Part shown: positions 18,806 to 27,345 of the stretch, piece by piece
Numbering within the stretch: position 1 is the first letter of the stretch
How the letters are laid out: every line of letters starts with the position of its first letter
NCBI RefSeq assembly: GCF_900142385.1
Contig: NZ_FRAQ01000001.1
Coordinates: 1,426,001 to 1,490,000, forward strand
Reading direction: 5' to 3'
Source: Marinobacter antarcticus
Lineage (GTDB): Bacteria; Pseudomonadota; Gammaproteobacteria; Pseudomonadales; Oleiphilaceae
Length of the DNA: 64,000 nucleotides
Translations under genes and position numbers: made by a program
Notes under the pieces: model-generated
Database searches by the model: none
What the model was told of the DNA's origin: nothing
The model's input: only the letters and a program-made list of their open reading frames with translations

Positions 18806-19564
18806 ATGGGCATCATGAAAGAACAACCCAATATGAATGCCACGCATGCATCGTCCGCGCCCGCCTTTTTTTCGGTTTGGGACCTGCATGCCTATTACGG
18901 CGAAAGTTACATCGTTCAGGGAGTGAGCCTGAACATTCACGAAGGTGAAATACTTGCTCTGCTGGGTCGCAATGGTGCGGGAAAAACATCGACGCTCAGG
19001 GCTATCGCCCGGGTGGATTCGCCCGCGGTTACCCATGGTGAAATCTGGCTGGATCATCAGCCGCTGCACACCATGAAAGCGTATCAGGCGGCCCAGAGCG
19101 GGCTGTCGCTGGTTCCCGAAGACCGTCGCATCATTTCAGGCCTGAGCGTTTGGGAAAACCTTAAGCTGGCTCAGTTGGCGCCGTCTCCCGGCTGGTCCAT
19201 TGATCGTATCTTCGAGCTGTTTCCACGCCTGGGTGAGCGACGTAACCAAGAGGGCACAACCCTGTCGGGCGGCGAGCAGCAAATGCTGGCCATCGGTCGG
19301 GCACTGGCGCGGGATATCAAGCTTTTGCTGCTGGACGAGCCATACGAAGGGCTGGCACCTATCATTGTGCAGGAAATCGAGCGCACGTTGAAAGAAATCA
19401 AGGCACTGGGAATGACCACCGTAATCGTCGAGCAAAACGCGGTTGCAGCACTGAAGCTGGCGGACCGGGCGGTCATTCTGGAGTCCGGGCAGGTCGTGTT
19501 TGACGGCCTGGCGAGTGAGGTCCTGGAGGACGAACAGCTCCGTCAGACCTACCTTGCCATTTGA
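18806..19564 (+). CDS. LivF-type ABC transporter ATP-binding protein
   Basis: The frame is open from 18722, but the ATG at 18806 lies 7 nt after the livG stop with a TGAGG ribosome site, giving 252 residues; ATG 18815 is an alternative. It has Walker A GRNGAGKTS, the LivF-type SGLSLVPEDRRIISGLSV, signature LSGGEQQML, Walker B LLLLDEPYEGLAP and the H-loop replaced by VIVEQN, as usual in LivF. It completes the five-gene importer. Confidence 0.88.
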   Translation: MGIMKEQPNMNATHASSAPAFFSVWDLHAYYGESYIVQGVSLNIHEGEILALLGRNGAGKTSTLRAIARVDSPAVTHGEIWLDHQPLHTMKAYQAAQSGLSLVPEDRRIISGLSVWENLKLAQLAPSPGWSIDRIFELFPRLGERRNQEGTTLSGGEQQMLAIGRALARDIKLLLLDEPYEGLAPIIVQEIERTLKEIKALGMTTVIVEQNAVAALKLADRAVILESGQVVFDGLASEVLEDEQLRQTYLAI

Positions 19565-19608
19565 TGGCTTTCTATCTATTCCGATTTCATTTTGATTTCG
19601 AGCGTGAA

Positions 19609-19866
19609 TTAATTTTGCATGGGAATGCCATCATCCCAGCGAAAGCCGATTCTTCCGCCCTGCCAAACACCTTTGCCGAATGGACTCGGCCCATCAATAC
19701 TGACATGGAGCGGCAACTTTAAGGCAGGCGCAAGTGCTTGAACGCCGCGAACGGTGCGGTGCATGATCCGCAAGCCCTGCATTAAGAATGTCGTTGTATT
19801 CATGACAAAGCTGCCATCATTGTGCCACTGAGGCCCCACACCAGGAGTCGCCGGATAGGTTAGCAT
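19609..19866 (-). CDS. hypothetical protein (85 aa), possibly a gene fragment
   Basis: An 85-residue frame rich in Gly, Pro, Met and Trp (GPQWHNDGSFVMNTTTF near the start, FGKGVWQGGRIGFRWDDG near the end). The alternation suggests beta strands. It has no signal peptide or membrane segment and no recognised family. Its ATG lies inside the perfect palindrome at 19857-19879 and no ribosome site is seen, so it may be the end of a broken gene. It fills most of the 480-base space between the ABC operon and the DUF4112 gene. Confidence 0.3.
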   Translation of the reverse strand: MLTYPATPGVGPQWHNDGSFVMNTTTFLMQGLRIMHRTVRGVQALAPALKLPLHVSIDGPSPFGKGVWQGGRIGFRWDDGIPMQN

Positions 19867-19879
19867 TCAATGCTAACCT
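19857..19879. promoter_or_regulatory. perfect 23-bp palindrome, operator-like
   Basis: Arms of 11 bases, AGGTTAGCATT (19857-19867) and its exact reverse complement (19869-19879), around a single central C. The size and odd spacing fit the binding site of a dimeric repressor. It covers the start codon of the 85-residue frame on the minus strand and lies ~125 bp upstream of a consensus -10 box for the DUF4112 gene. No transcription factor gene adjoins. Confidence 0.4.
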
Positions 19880-20003
19880 CCTGTTGCTGACTTCAATGCA
19901 AGAAGGGTGAAAGCCAAGCTCATTGCGGAATCCTCAAAGGGGTCGCCACCAGCACGTTACCTTCATCCGAGCACAGGATGTATGTGAAGTCTATTCTGGC
20001 AAA

Positions 20004-20009
20004 TATAAT
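20004..20009 (+). promoter_or_regulatory. probable -10 box for the DUF4112 gene
   Basis: A perfect TATAAT hexamer 37 nt upstream of the GTG of the DUF4112 gene. No good -35 is seen at 17 nt spacing, so the promoter would be weak or activator-dependent. This is a call from one hexamer only. Confidence 0.3.
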
Positions 20010-20045
20010 ACGATCTTCCAAAGGTCTACTGGTAATGGAGGTTAA

Positions 20046-20501
20046 GTGACACAAACCACCAAGGCCCAACAACGGGCGGTACTTGAACGGCTGGAGAAGT
20101 TCAGTCGTTTTACCGACAGCAGCATCGGTATTCCCTTTACCAAATTCCAGATTGGTGCCGACTCTGTTATTGGGTTGTTGCCCGTGGTGGGAGACATGGC
20201 TGGCCTGGTGTTGTCTGGCTATGTGCTGGTGGAGGCGCAGCGGGTTGGAGCCAGTAAGGAGGTCAAACAACAGATGCTTCGCAACATGGGCATCGATTTT
20301 TTCGGTGGCCTGTTGCCGGTGGTGGGGGATGCCTTTGATGCCATCTACAAAGCCAACACCCGCAATACTCGGTTGCTGAAAAACTATCTGGAAACCCAGC
20401 TCGCGGTAGAGCCGCCCCCGCCCCCCTTTCCATGGAAAACCCTGATCGGGTTGTCCGTTTTGGTTGCCATTATCGCAGGTGGTTTAACGCTCCTTTTTTG
20501 A
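20046..20501 (+). CDS. DUF4112 family membrane protein
   Basis: A 151-residue protein with the DUF4112 pattern: a helical start (LERLEKFSRFTDSSI), IPFTKFQIGADSVIGLLPVVGD, a second GLLPVVGDAFDAIYKAN repeat, and a C-terminal hydrophobic anchor (LIGLSVLVAIIAGGLTLLF). The duplicated GLLPVVGD motif is the family mark. Function is unknown; the protein is probably anchored in the inner membrane. The GTG has a strong GGAGG site 5 nt upstream. A short-chain dehydrogenase gene follows after 121 nt. Confidence 0.8.
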   Translation: MTQTTKAQQRAVLERLEKFSRFTDSSIGIPFTKFQIGADSVIGLLPVVGDMAGLVLSGYVLVEAQRVGASKEVKQQMLRNMGIDFFGGLLPVVGDAFDAIYKANTRNTRLLKNYLETQLAVEPPPPPFPWKTLIGLSVLVAIIAGGLTLLF

Positions 20502-20622
20502 AACCGGAAAACCCGGGGCGCATCTATTTTCTGCTAACCTTCGTCCAGGAAAACTATCCGGCTCAGTTGCCGCCCCTGAGGGCTCGGCTGGTCGAAAGCT
20601 GGAAGACTCATGAGGAGCTGTC

Positions 20623-21417
20623 ATGCCCACACAAACCGTCTGGATTACCGGAGCTTCGGCCGGCATTGGCGAGGCACTTGCCGTACGATTTGCTCAGGAT
20701 GGTGCCCGCCTTGTCCTGTCTGCCCGGCGCCAGAGTGAGCTAGAGCGTGTTGCGGGTCTTTGCCGTGATACAGGGCTTCCGGCTGACCAGATACTGGTGC
20801 TGCCGCTGGATGTGACCGACTGGGAGGCTTTGCCCGTGGCGGTCCAGACCGTGCTGGATACCTTTGGCAACATCGATCTTCTGATTAACAACGCCGGTGT
20901 CTCACAGCGTTCATTGTGCAAAGACACAGATATGGCGGTATACCAGAAACTGATGGATGTGGATGTGATGGGCCAGATCGCGCTGACCAAGGCGGTACTG
21001 CCCCATATGCTGCAGCGCGGTTCCGGGCATCTGACGGTGACGGCCAGTGTGGCTGGCAAGGTCGGCGTGCCTCTGCGAACGGGCTACTGCGCCGCCAAGC
21101 ATGCGGTGATGGGCTTTTTCGATGCCCTGCGCGCGGAGGTGGAAGGCCAGGGTGTGCAGGTTTCTACCATCGTACCGGGTTTTATTCGCACCGATATTTC
21201 ACGCAACGCCCTCGCGGGCGACGGTGCGGCGTTTGGCGAGGTGGACGAGGATATTGCCGGGGGCATGGATGTAACCGACTGCGCTGAGATAGTCTTCAAA
21301 GGTCTCAAGGCGAAGACACGTGAGATTCCAGTGGGCAAAGGCAAGGAAATGGCCGCGCTCTGGATCAAGCGGCTTTCCCCGGAGGCGCTGTTTCGTATCA
21401 CCAGGGCGCGGTCGTAG
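20623..21417 (+). CDS. short-chain dehydrogenase/reductase (SDR)
   Basis: A 264-residue classical SDR. N-terminal cofactor motif TGASAGIGEAL, NNAG at about residue 88, catalytic Ser in VTASVAGK and catalytic YCAAK. An Arg at SARRQ after the second strand suggests NADP(H). It resembles the DHRS7-like group acting on lipid or steroid-like alcohols and ketones, but substrate is unknown. AGGAG precedes the ATG. A FrnE-like gene follows after 85 nt on the same strand. Confidence 0.85.
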   Translation: MPTQTVWITGASAGIGEALAVRFAQDGARLVLSARRQSELERVAGLCRDTGLPADQILVLPLDVTDWEALPVAVQTVLDTFGNIDLLINNAGVSQRSLCKDTDMAVYQKLMDVDVMGQIALTKAVLPHMLQRGSGHLTVTASVAGKVGVPLRTGYCAAKHAVMGFFDALRAEVEGQGVQVSTIVPGFIRTDISRNALAGDGAAFGEVDEDIAGGMDVTDCAEIVFKGLKAKTREIPVGKGKEMAALWIKRLSPEALFRITRARS

Positions 21418-21502
21418 CGCACTGGACAGGTTCGCTGAACGTAGTTTTGCCAAGGCCTTCAAATCACTGCTCAAGGCTATTGAGCGACTGTAAGGACCCA
21501 CT

Positions 21503-22150
21503 ATGAACAAGATACATATCGATATTGTCTCCGACATCGCCTGCCCATGGTGTGCTATCGGCTATGCCCGCTTGGAGCGGGCCATGGAGCAGCTGGCGGC
21601 AGAGCATGAGTTCACCGTTGAATGGCATGCGTTTGAACTGAACCCGGATCACAGCGGCAAGGGTGAGCCGATCCTGCCGGCTCTGGCCCGGAAGTATGGG
21701 CGGAGCGAGGAAGAGATGCGTTCTACTCAGAACCAGATGATGACGATCGCAAAGGATCTCGGCCTCAACTTCGAGAAAATGCAGGAGCGATTAACCTGCA
21801 ATACCTTCGATGCCCACCGGCTGGTCAAATGGGCTGGCGAGCAGGGCCAGCAGACCGGCATGAAACAAGCGTTGTTCGAAGCCTATTTTGGAAGGGCAGA
21901 CGACGTCGCCGACCACGATATTCTCGTCAGATGCGTTGAAGCTCTGGGGTTGGATCCCTTAAAAGCCAGAGAGGTGCTGGACTCGGACCAGTACGCTCGT
22001 GCTGTGCGGGAAGACGAAGCCACATATCAGAAGGCGGGTGTCACGGCTGTGCCGGCGTTTATTATCAACGGCAAGTACCTTATCTCCGGAGCCCAGGAAC
22101 CTGATGCCCTGGTGCAAACGTTGCAGGAGATTGGCGCAGAATCCGACTGA
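21503..22150 (+). CDS. DsbA family oxidoreductase, FrnE-like
   Basis: A 215-residue thioredoxin-fold protein without a signal peptide, so cytoplasmic. The active-site CPWC appears at about residue 14 (SDIACPWCAIGYARLE), followed by the inserted helical domain and the cis-proline loop at TAVPAFIINGKY. FrnE-like proteins are thiol-disulfide oxidoreductases or isomerases related to 2-hydroxychromene-2-carboxylate isomerases. The ATG has TAAGGA 7 nt upstream. It ends 38 nt from the convergent outer-membrane gene. Confidence 0.87.
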   Translation: MNKIHIDIVSDIACPWCAIGYARLERAMEQLAAEHEFTVEWHAFELNPDHSGKGEPILPALARKYGRSEEEMRSTQNQMMTIAKDLGLNFEKMQERLTCNTFDAHRLVKWAGEQGQQTGMKQALFEAYFGRADDVADHDILVRCVEALGLDPLKAREVLDSDQYARAVREDEATYQKAGVTAVPAFIINGKYLISGAQEPDALVQTLQEIGAESD

Positions 22151-22187
22151 ACGACACCCATATTTTCAATCTGAGCTTTAACCTGGT

Positions 22188-22727
22188 TTAGAAGTTGTAA
22201 CCCAAACCCACGGTATATGCCCAGGCCCCGTCGTCCTGAAATGCATCGGTCGCATCATTTGTGCTGTTGAAGAAGAACTGGTACTCGACGCGACCGAGGA
22301 AATAGGTCTTAGGCAGCACATAGTACTTTAAGCCCGTTTCCAGACCGGCGAAGGCGCTGTCCTTGACGCCGTCGCCGTAGATCCCGCCGAGGCTGGCGCC
22401 GACGAAGGGCCGCGCACTGCCGTTAAGGAACTGATGGTTCATGTAACCACGGGTTGAGCCGTTCCAGAAATCATCCTTGATGCTTTCGCCCTGGATGCTG
22501 GCGTAACTGATGCTTTGCCGGACACCCACAACCATGTTATCCCTCAGATACCAGCCCAAATCGCCGGTCACACCGAAGCTGCCGCTATCGAAACTCTGGT
22601 CGCTACTGCCCGTCCCGGAGAGGGAGAATTCCCTATCGCCCTGATCTGGGCCGTTCTGTGCCGATGCTGCCATGGGCAGTGCACCGAGAAGACAAAGAGT
22701 GATTACCGCTGTGTTGACTTTGTTCAT
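22188..22727 (-). CDS. outer-membrane beta-barrel protein
   Basis: Starts at ATG 22727, where AAGGGG lies 5 nt upstream, rather than at the in-frame 22754. The 179-residue precursor has a clear signal peptide (NTAVITLCLLGALPMAASAQ). The mature part is a series of short alternating strands with aromatic girdles (GVTGDLGWYLRDNMVVGVRQ, FLGRVEYQFFF) and ends in YTVGLGYNF, the C-terminal aromatic signature recognised by the BAM machinery. It is a small eight-strand-type barrel similar to OmpW/OmpA-like porin domains; the role is unknown. Confidence 0.75.
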   Translation of the reverse strand: MNKVNTAVITLCLLGALPMAASAQNGPDQGDREFSLSGTGSSDQSFDSGSFGVTGDLGWYLRDNMVVGVRQSISYASIQGESIKDDFWNGSTRGYMNHQFLNGSARPFVGASLGGIYGDGVKDSAFAGLETGLKYYVLPKTYFLGRVEYQFFFNSTNDATDAFQDDGAWAYTVGLGYNF

Positions 22728-22820
22728 GAGAAGCCCCTTGCGTGTAATTTCCAACTTGCGCCATTAAGCTTTAGACGCGAGCCTACACCTTCAGGATCGG
22801 TGTCTTACAGCTAGGCCGTC

Positions 22821-22836
22821 TGTGCGCAAGCGCACA
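22821..22836. promoter_or_regulatory. 16-bp perfect inverted repeat in a divergent promoter region
   Basis: TGTGCGC-AA-GCGCACA, a perfect palindrome in the 254-base space between the divergent outer-membrane and fasciclin genes. Its location fits an operator serving one or both, but a small RNA hairpin or chance is possible. It resembles no site that can be named with confidence. Confidence 0.3.
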
Positions 22837-22981
22837 CAGGATGCTGGAAATCAGCCCAATTGATACTGACAGCTTAGCCTGTACAAAATTTAATCAAACT
22901 GAACCCGTCGACAGGATCTGCAACGATCGTCTATTCGTATTTTTATGTGAATGTACCCGTAAGAAACGAGAGGACGATAAC

Positions 22982-23536
22982 GTGAATAAAACAAGTGTCT
23001 TTAAGTCGTTTGTAGCTTCTACCCTGATACTGGGCAGTGCTGTAGTGGCACTGCCGGTTCTCGCCGAACATCATGCGATGGGTGAGAAAGAGAAAATGAC
23101 CATCGTTGAGAGTGCAGTAAAAGCGGACAACTTGAGTACGTTGGTTGCTGCGATTAAAGCCGCCGGATTGGTAGAAACACTTTCCGGGCCGGGGCCGTTC
23201 ACGGTTTTTGCGCCCACTAATGCCGCTTTTGAAAAACTGCCGGCCGGCACGGTTGAAATGTTGCTGAAACCGGAGAACAAGGAGCAGCTCCAGGCGATAC
23301 TGACCTATCACGTAGTACCAGCCAAGGCGACGTCATCTGCTGCCATTCAGATGGTTCAGGATGATGGTGGAGCCCACCCCGCGAAAACGGTTCAGGGGGA
23401 TGAAATCACGCTCAGCCTTGAGGGCGATTCGTTGATGATAGAGGATGCGAATGGCAACAAAGCTAAGGTGATCGAGGCTGATATGATGCAGTCCAACGGT
23501 GTGGTGCATGTGATTGATACGGTGTTAATGCCGTAG
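22982..23536 (+). CDS. secreted fasciclin (FAS1) domain protein
   Basis: The start is GTG 22982 with AGAGGA upstream; the frame is open further back but without coding character. The 184-residue precursor has a signal peptide (VASTLILGSAVVALPVLAEH) and a single FAS1 domain with the H1 box GPFTVFAPTNAAFEKLP, YHVVPAKA and the H2 box NGVVHVIDTVLMP. Fasciclin domains act in adhesion and surface interaction; in bacteria the partner is usually unknown. The gene stands alone and is closed by the terminator at 23563-23592. Confidence 0.88.
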   Translation: MNKTSVFKSFVASTLILGSAVVALPVLAEHHAMGEKEKMTIVESAVKADNLSTLVAAIKAAGLVETLSGPGPFTVFAPTNAAFEKLPAGTVEMLLKPENKEQLQAILTYHVVPAKATSSAAIQMVQDDGGAHPAKTVQGDEITLSLEGDSLMIEDANGNKAKVIEADMMQSNGVVHVIDTVLMP

Positions 23537-23562
23537 CACCCGAGTTGTTGGATTGAAAATGG

Positions 23563-23592
23563 AAAAGACGGCCGTTAGCGGCCGTCTTTTTT
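23563..23592 (+). terminator. rho-independent terminator after the fasciclin gene
   Basis: A 12-bp stem (AAAAGACGGCCG with its complement) around a TTAG loop, followed by a run of T that extends the stem into TTTTTT. It is the best intrinsic terminator in the window and lies 27 nt after the stop. Confidence 0.9.
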
Positions 23593-23600
23593 GTTAGCGC

Positions 23601-23618
23601 AGCTTGCGTGAGCAAGCT
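23601..23618. terminator. second hairpin between convergent genes
   Basis: AGCTTGC and GCAAGCT pair around a GTGA loop, ten bases after the main terminator. No T-run follows on the plus strand. It could help end the oleate hydratase message from the other side or be a fragment of a dispersed palindromic repeat. Confidence 0.35.
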
Positions 23619-23777
23619 ACAGCCTCGATCAAATACCCAGCGGCAACCTGATTTCAATTACCCGGCCTACGAAATAGTCACTATCACGCTGAAGATAATC
23701 GCCCCTATGCCTCTTCGGATTCAGCCATGACCCCTTTTTTGCCCATGGACCGAACAGAAGCAGGGTGTTCTGTTTGC

Positions 23778-25799
23778 TTAGCGGCGTTTGCGGAGTCTAT
23801 TTATTGCTCCCTGGAGCCATCCCTTCGCGGTCTCGAGAGAATGGTTCCCTTCAACCAGCCCCCGCAAATTGGTCAGTTGTTGCTCGAACATACCGGTGCC
23901 TTTCAGGTCATCGGGTGTTTCATCGGGGCCAAGGGGCAGGATATTCTCGAGATAGGTTCCCTCCAGAAACCGGCGTAGCAAGCCCTCGCCGAGAAATGCC
24001 TCGTCATTGTTCAGTGTGCGTGTTGCCCGCAGCAGACGGCGGATGTCGTATTGGCCCGGATAAATGTCGGGCACCTGCTTCTTGATGCCTAGCAGGCTGT
24101 AAACGCCGGTGCGGGCCGTGCGCACGGAACTTTCCAGGGTAAACACCACGTCGTTATGAGTTTCAACGAACTGGCCGAGGCAGGCCAGGTTGGTGGAGCC
24201 TGCCGGAACTGCCCAGGGGCGGTCTCCCTGCGCACGGGGCATGAATTGAGCGGTGATGTAGGGCATGAGCGCGGAACGAACTATGGTGGCGGCAATGACA
24301 TCGTCGACCTGATCGATCAGCCCGAGGTGGTAGCACAGCTCGGTCAGGATTTCCTCGCCGGTGCATTCCGGCATTGGCTTTTTCACGTAATCGCCGGGTT
24401 TGTCCATGAGCAACGCATACACCCAGGGCACGATCACATCAGCGGGCTGGTCCGGGAAGTGTGGCTGGCGGTTGACGGTCATGCTCATCAGCCATGCGGA
24501 GTCCGTGAAGGTCACGACGCCGCCGGTTACAGTTTTTCCGGAATAGGGATCGTTGACGGCCAGTTCCTTGATCTTCTCGGTCAGGGGGGAGGGTTTGCAG
24601 GTCAGTGTTGCCGATTCCCAGGTTGAGCTCGGCACGTCGGCACAGAATTTCTCGGGTCGCCCGAAGTCGGGGGATTTCTCGGCGAGCTTTTTCCATAGCT
24701 GCCAGCTTGAGCCAGTTTGTGGATCTGGCCGGTTTACCTTCAGTTCGGGCACCGTGTTATCCGTCCCGTAGGCAGTGTCTTCGACGATGGAGCCGATGGT
24801 CACGAACACCAGGTCGCGCGGGCTTACCTTTATGGTCTTTTCGCCATCAGTGGTGCGGCACTGGATCGCGGTGGTGATTTTGGACTCGCCCTGAACATTC
24901 ATCTCCAGGTCGCGCACAATGGTGTCGTACTGAATGTTGACACCCTGATCCCTCAGCCAGCTCATCAACGGCCGCACAAAGCTGTCGTACTGGTTGTATT
25001 TGGGGAAAACGAGAGCGGTCATATCATTCAAACCGTCCATCAGGTGCAGGAAGCGGTGCATATACAGCTTCATTTCCAGCACGGAATGCCAGTTCTGGAA
25101 GGCGAACATGGTGCGCCAGAAGGTGTAGAAATTGGTGTTCAGGAAGCCTTCACTGAACCATTCCTCAACCGTGATGTCGTCCAGATCTTCCTTGCGTGCG
25201 AGGAAAAGCCGAACCAGTTCAAGCTGCTGCAGGCGGCTAAGGCCCATGGTTGAGGAATCCATGATCAGGCCCTGCTTTTCCAGAAGCCGGGCCTTTGACC
25301 AGTTCTTGTCGGCGTCGTTAACGATCCGGTATTCGTCGAGCACGGTAAAGGGTGCTGGTAACTCGAGTGCTGGTATTTCCGAGAAAACGTCCCAGAAGTT
25401 CTGGTAGGTCGCCTCCATTTCGCGGCCACCGCGGACGATGTAGCCTTCCTCGGCATTGCCCGCGCCGTCGAGTGCGCCGCCCTCGACCTCTTGGGACTCC
25501 AGAATGGTGATGTTTTCTGCCGGCATGTGACCGTCGCGGATCAGGAAGAAAGCTGCAGACAGGCCGCCGATCCCACTGCCCACAATGTAGGCATGGCGCT
25601 TGTCGACGCCTTCGGTGGGCAGAGGGCGATGGTTGACATAACTCCCATGCAGATCCGCAGGCGGTAAAGGTGTATCCACACCATTATGTAAGTGCCGGGA
25701 CGAAGCGTCTGGCGTCACATCCACGGTTTGCTCTGCCATTGCGTCGATGTGGGTCTTCAGGCGAGAGGTATCGAAACGGGGTGCGTTGCGGCGGGGCAT
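23778..25799 (-). CDS. ohyA: oleate hydratase
   Basis: A 673-residue flavoprotein of the 67-kDa myosin-cross-reactive-antigen family. It has the FAD-binding AYIVGSGIGGLSAAFFLIRD near residue 70 and then EGYIVRGGREMEATYQNFWD, where the glycine/arginine and glutamate residues belong to the family active site. The enzyme adds water to the cis-9 double bond of oleate, giving 10-hydroxystearate, and is thought to detoxify unsaturated fatty acids. The ATG is preceded by AAGGAGA. It is monocistronic, with a convergent neighbour downstream. Confidence 0.92.
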   Translation of the reverse strand: MPRRNAPRFDTSRLKTHIDAMAEQTVDVTPDASSRHLHNGVDTPLPPADLHGSYVNHRPLPTEGVDKRHAYIVGSGIGGLSAAFFLIRDGHMPAENITILESQEVEGGALDGAGNAEEGYIVRGGREMEATYQNFWDVFSEIPALELPAPFTVLDEYRIVNDADKNWSKARLLEKQGLIMDSSTMGLSRLQQLELVRLFLARKEDLDDITVEEWFSEGFLNTNFYTFWRTMFAFQNWHSVLEMKLYMHRFLHLMDGLNDMTALVFPKYNQYDSFVRPLMSWLRDQGVNIQYDTIVRDLEMNVQGESKITTAIQCRTTDGEKTIKVSPRDLVFVTIGSIVEDTAYGTDNTVPELKVNRPDPQTGSSWQLWKKLAEKSPDFGRPEKFCADVPSSTWESATLTCKPSPLTEKIKELAVNDPYSGKTVTGGVVTFTDSAWLMSMTVNRQPHFPDQPADVIVPWVYALLMDKPGDYVKKPMPECTGEEILTELCYHLGLIDQVDDVIAATIVRSALMPYITAQFMPRAQGDRPWAVPAGSTNLACLGQFVETHNDVVFTLESSVRTARTGVYSLLGIKKQVPDIYPGQYDIRRLLRATRTLNNDEAFLGEGLLRRFLEGTYLENILPLGPDETPDDLKGTGMFEQQLTNLRGLVEGNHSLETAKGWLQGAINRLRKRR

Positions 25800-26333
25800 G
25801 GTTTTCTCCTTCCGTGAACGACTGAATGAGGCGCGAAACGCCAGCTATAGTTCTATCACAAGGCCGAGGTTATCCAGGTGATCGGGGTCAAGATAGTTGG
25901 GGCTAGTCAAAGATTGCCATGATTTACGTTGAAGGGGCCTGAGCCTTTTTCTCACCGGTGGCAACAAGGGTAGTTCATAGCTCGCAGTTCATCGCCACCG
26001 GTTTGCATGGCCTCACTGCAGGCTGCGGGTTAATCATCGAACTCGTTGCCCGCAATACTGTGCTGTTAGAGCAGATCACGTGCTTGTGCCGGTTCCAGGC
26101 GTTTCGAAGTTCGCCCATGCGATCTGGCAGGTTGGTAATGTACTTGCCTCTGAGTTCTCGGAGATTCTCTCCAGGACTGGCTTCTGCCATTGCTGCGCCC
26201 CTCATATTTTTTCTCTGCTCCAATGTTCTCAGGTTTGGTCGCCTGAAAACAATCAATGCCGACGGCCTTTTAAAAGTGCTTTCGCACCCACATCAACAAT
26301 GAGTAGCTAATTCTTAATCACCACAGGGTAGAT
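25800..26333. other. intergenic region holding a decayed frame
   Basis: 534 bases between divergent genes. The left ~100 bases should hold the oleate hydratase promoter. The middle contains an HPt-like remnant on the minus strand (25975-26256). The right edge carries the leader of the reductase gene with an AGGG ribosome site. No RNA gene, palindrome or intrinsic terminator was noticed. Confidence 0.45.
25975..26256 (-). pseudogene. possible HPt-domain gene remnant
   Basis: From an internal ATG at 26190 the minus strand reads MAEASPGENLRELRGKY and then ITNLPDRMGELRNAWNRHK, which is very like the first helix of histidine phosphotransfer (HPt) domains of hybrid signalling proteins. After that point the frame loses sense, while a shifted frame shows ARDLL, a stop, and QHSIAGNEF, resembling the HPt phosphosite motif HSLAG. 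This suggests a degraded gene with at least one frameshift and a stop. The match is by eye over about 40 residues. Confidence 0.35.
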
Positions 26334-27335
26334 GTGCGCATGAGTACCTATAAAGCGATTAATCTGGTGAAGCACAACGAGGGGGCTATCGGTCCTGAGC
26401 TTTTCGAGGTGGTGGAAAAAACGGTTCCGGAGCCCGCCGATGGCGAATTTTTGGTCAGGCAGACCTACATGTCCCTGGATCCGGCCATGATGGGCTGGAT
26501 GACTTCAGACACCGACAGCTATATTCCGCGAGTGGAGCTGGGCGATGTGATGCGCTCGTCGGGTATTGGCGAGGTTATCGCCTCCAATCACGCTGATTTT
26601 GCTGTGGGCGATCAGGTTATGGGAATGTTTGGTTGGCAGGAGATGGCCCTTACGGATGGTGCAGGCGTGAACAAGGTGGACAAAAACCTGCCGCCGGAAA
26701 TGGCGCTATCGGTATTTGCGCTTCCGGGTCTGACCGCTACGCAAGGGCTTTATGGCTATGGCCATCCCAAGGCGGGTGAAACGTTGGTGGTATCAGGTGC
26801 GGCGGGTTCTGTCGGCTCAATTGTGGGACAGCTGGCCAAGGCCGACGGCCTGCGAGTAATCGGTGTGGTCGGCAGTGACGAGAAAGCGGACTGGATCGTC
26901 AATGATTTGGGCTTCGACGGCGCCGTGAACTACAAAACGGATGAACTGGGGGCGAAGCTGGATGAATTGGCGCCGGAGGGTATCGATGTCTACTTCGAGA
27001 ACACCGGTGGCCCTATCCAGAATTACGTATTCGAGAGGATGAATGCGCACGGTCGTATTGTGGTATGCGGCATGATCGCCGATTACACCTCAGCTAACCC
27101 GAGTCCTGGCCCCAACTGGATGCGCATCATCAAGAAACGCTTGTCCATCCAGGGGTTTACCATGCCCGATTACAGGCACAAGACGCGAGAGCTGCATGCG
27201 AAGCTCACCCCCTATGTTCAGAATGGACAGATCAAGTACCGGGCACACGTTCTGGAGGGACTGGAGTCGGCCATGAGCGGTCTGGGCTTGTTCCTGACCG
27301 GTGAGAACAAGGGTAAGTTGATGGTGAAGCTTTAA
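26334..27335 (+). CDS. NADP-dependent oxidoreductase, zinc-free MDR (curcumin reductase-like)
   Basis: A 333-residue medium-chain reductase of the leukotriene B4 dehydrogenase/CurA group. It has TYMSLDPAMMGWM near residue 48, SGAAGSVGSIVGQLAK for NADP binding, YFENTGG at about 222, and lacks the zinc ligands of alcohol dehydrogenases. Family members reduce activated double bonds in enones and quinones. Two starts are possible: GTG 26334 with AGGG at good spacing, or ATG 26340. No related gene adjoins, so the physiological substrate is unknown. Confidence 0.87.
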   Translation: MRMSTYKAINLVKHNEGAIGPELFEVVEKTVPEPADGEFLVRQTYMSLDPAMMGWMTSDTDSYIPRVELGDVMRSSGIGEVIASNHADFAVGDQVMGMFGWQEMALTDGAGVNKVDKNLPPEMALSVFALPGLTATQGLYGYGHPKAGETLVVSGAAGSVGSIVGQLAKADGLRVIGVVGSDEKADWIVNDLGFDGAVNYKTDELGAKLDELAPEGIDVYFENTGGPIQNYVFERMNAHGRIVVCGMIADYTSANPSPGPNWMRIIKKRLSIQGFTMPDYRHKTRELHAKLTPYVQNGQIKYRAHVLEGLESAMSGLGLFLTGENKGKLMVKL

Positions 27336-27345
27336 TTGCTCAGTT

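Noticed and set aside
24717..25253. A 178-codon frame opposite oleate hydratase
   Set aside because: Histidine- and valine-rich shadow of a strongly supported flavoprotein gene.
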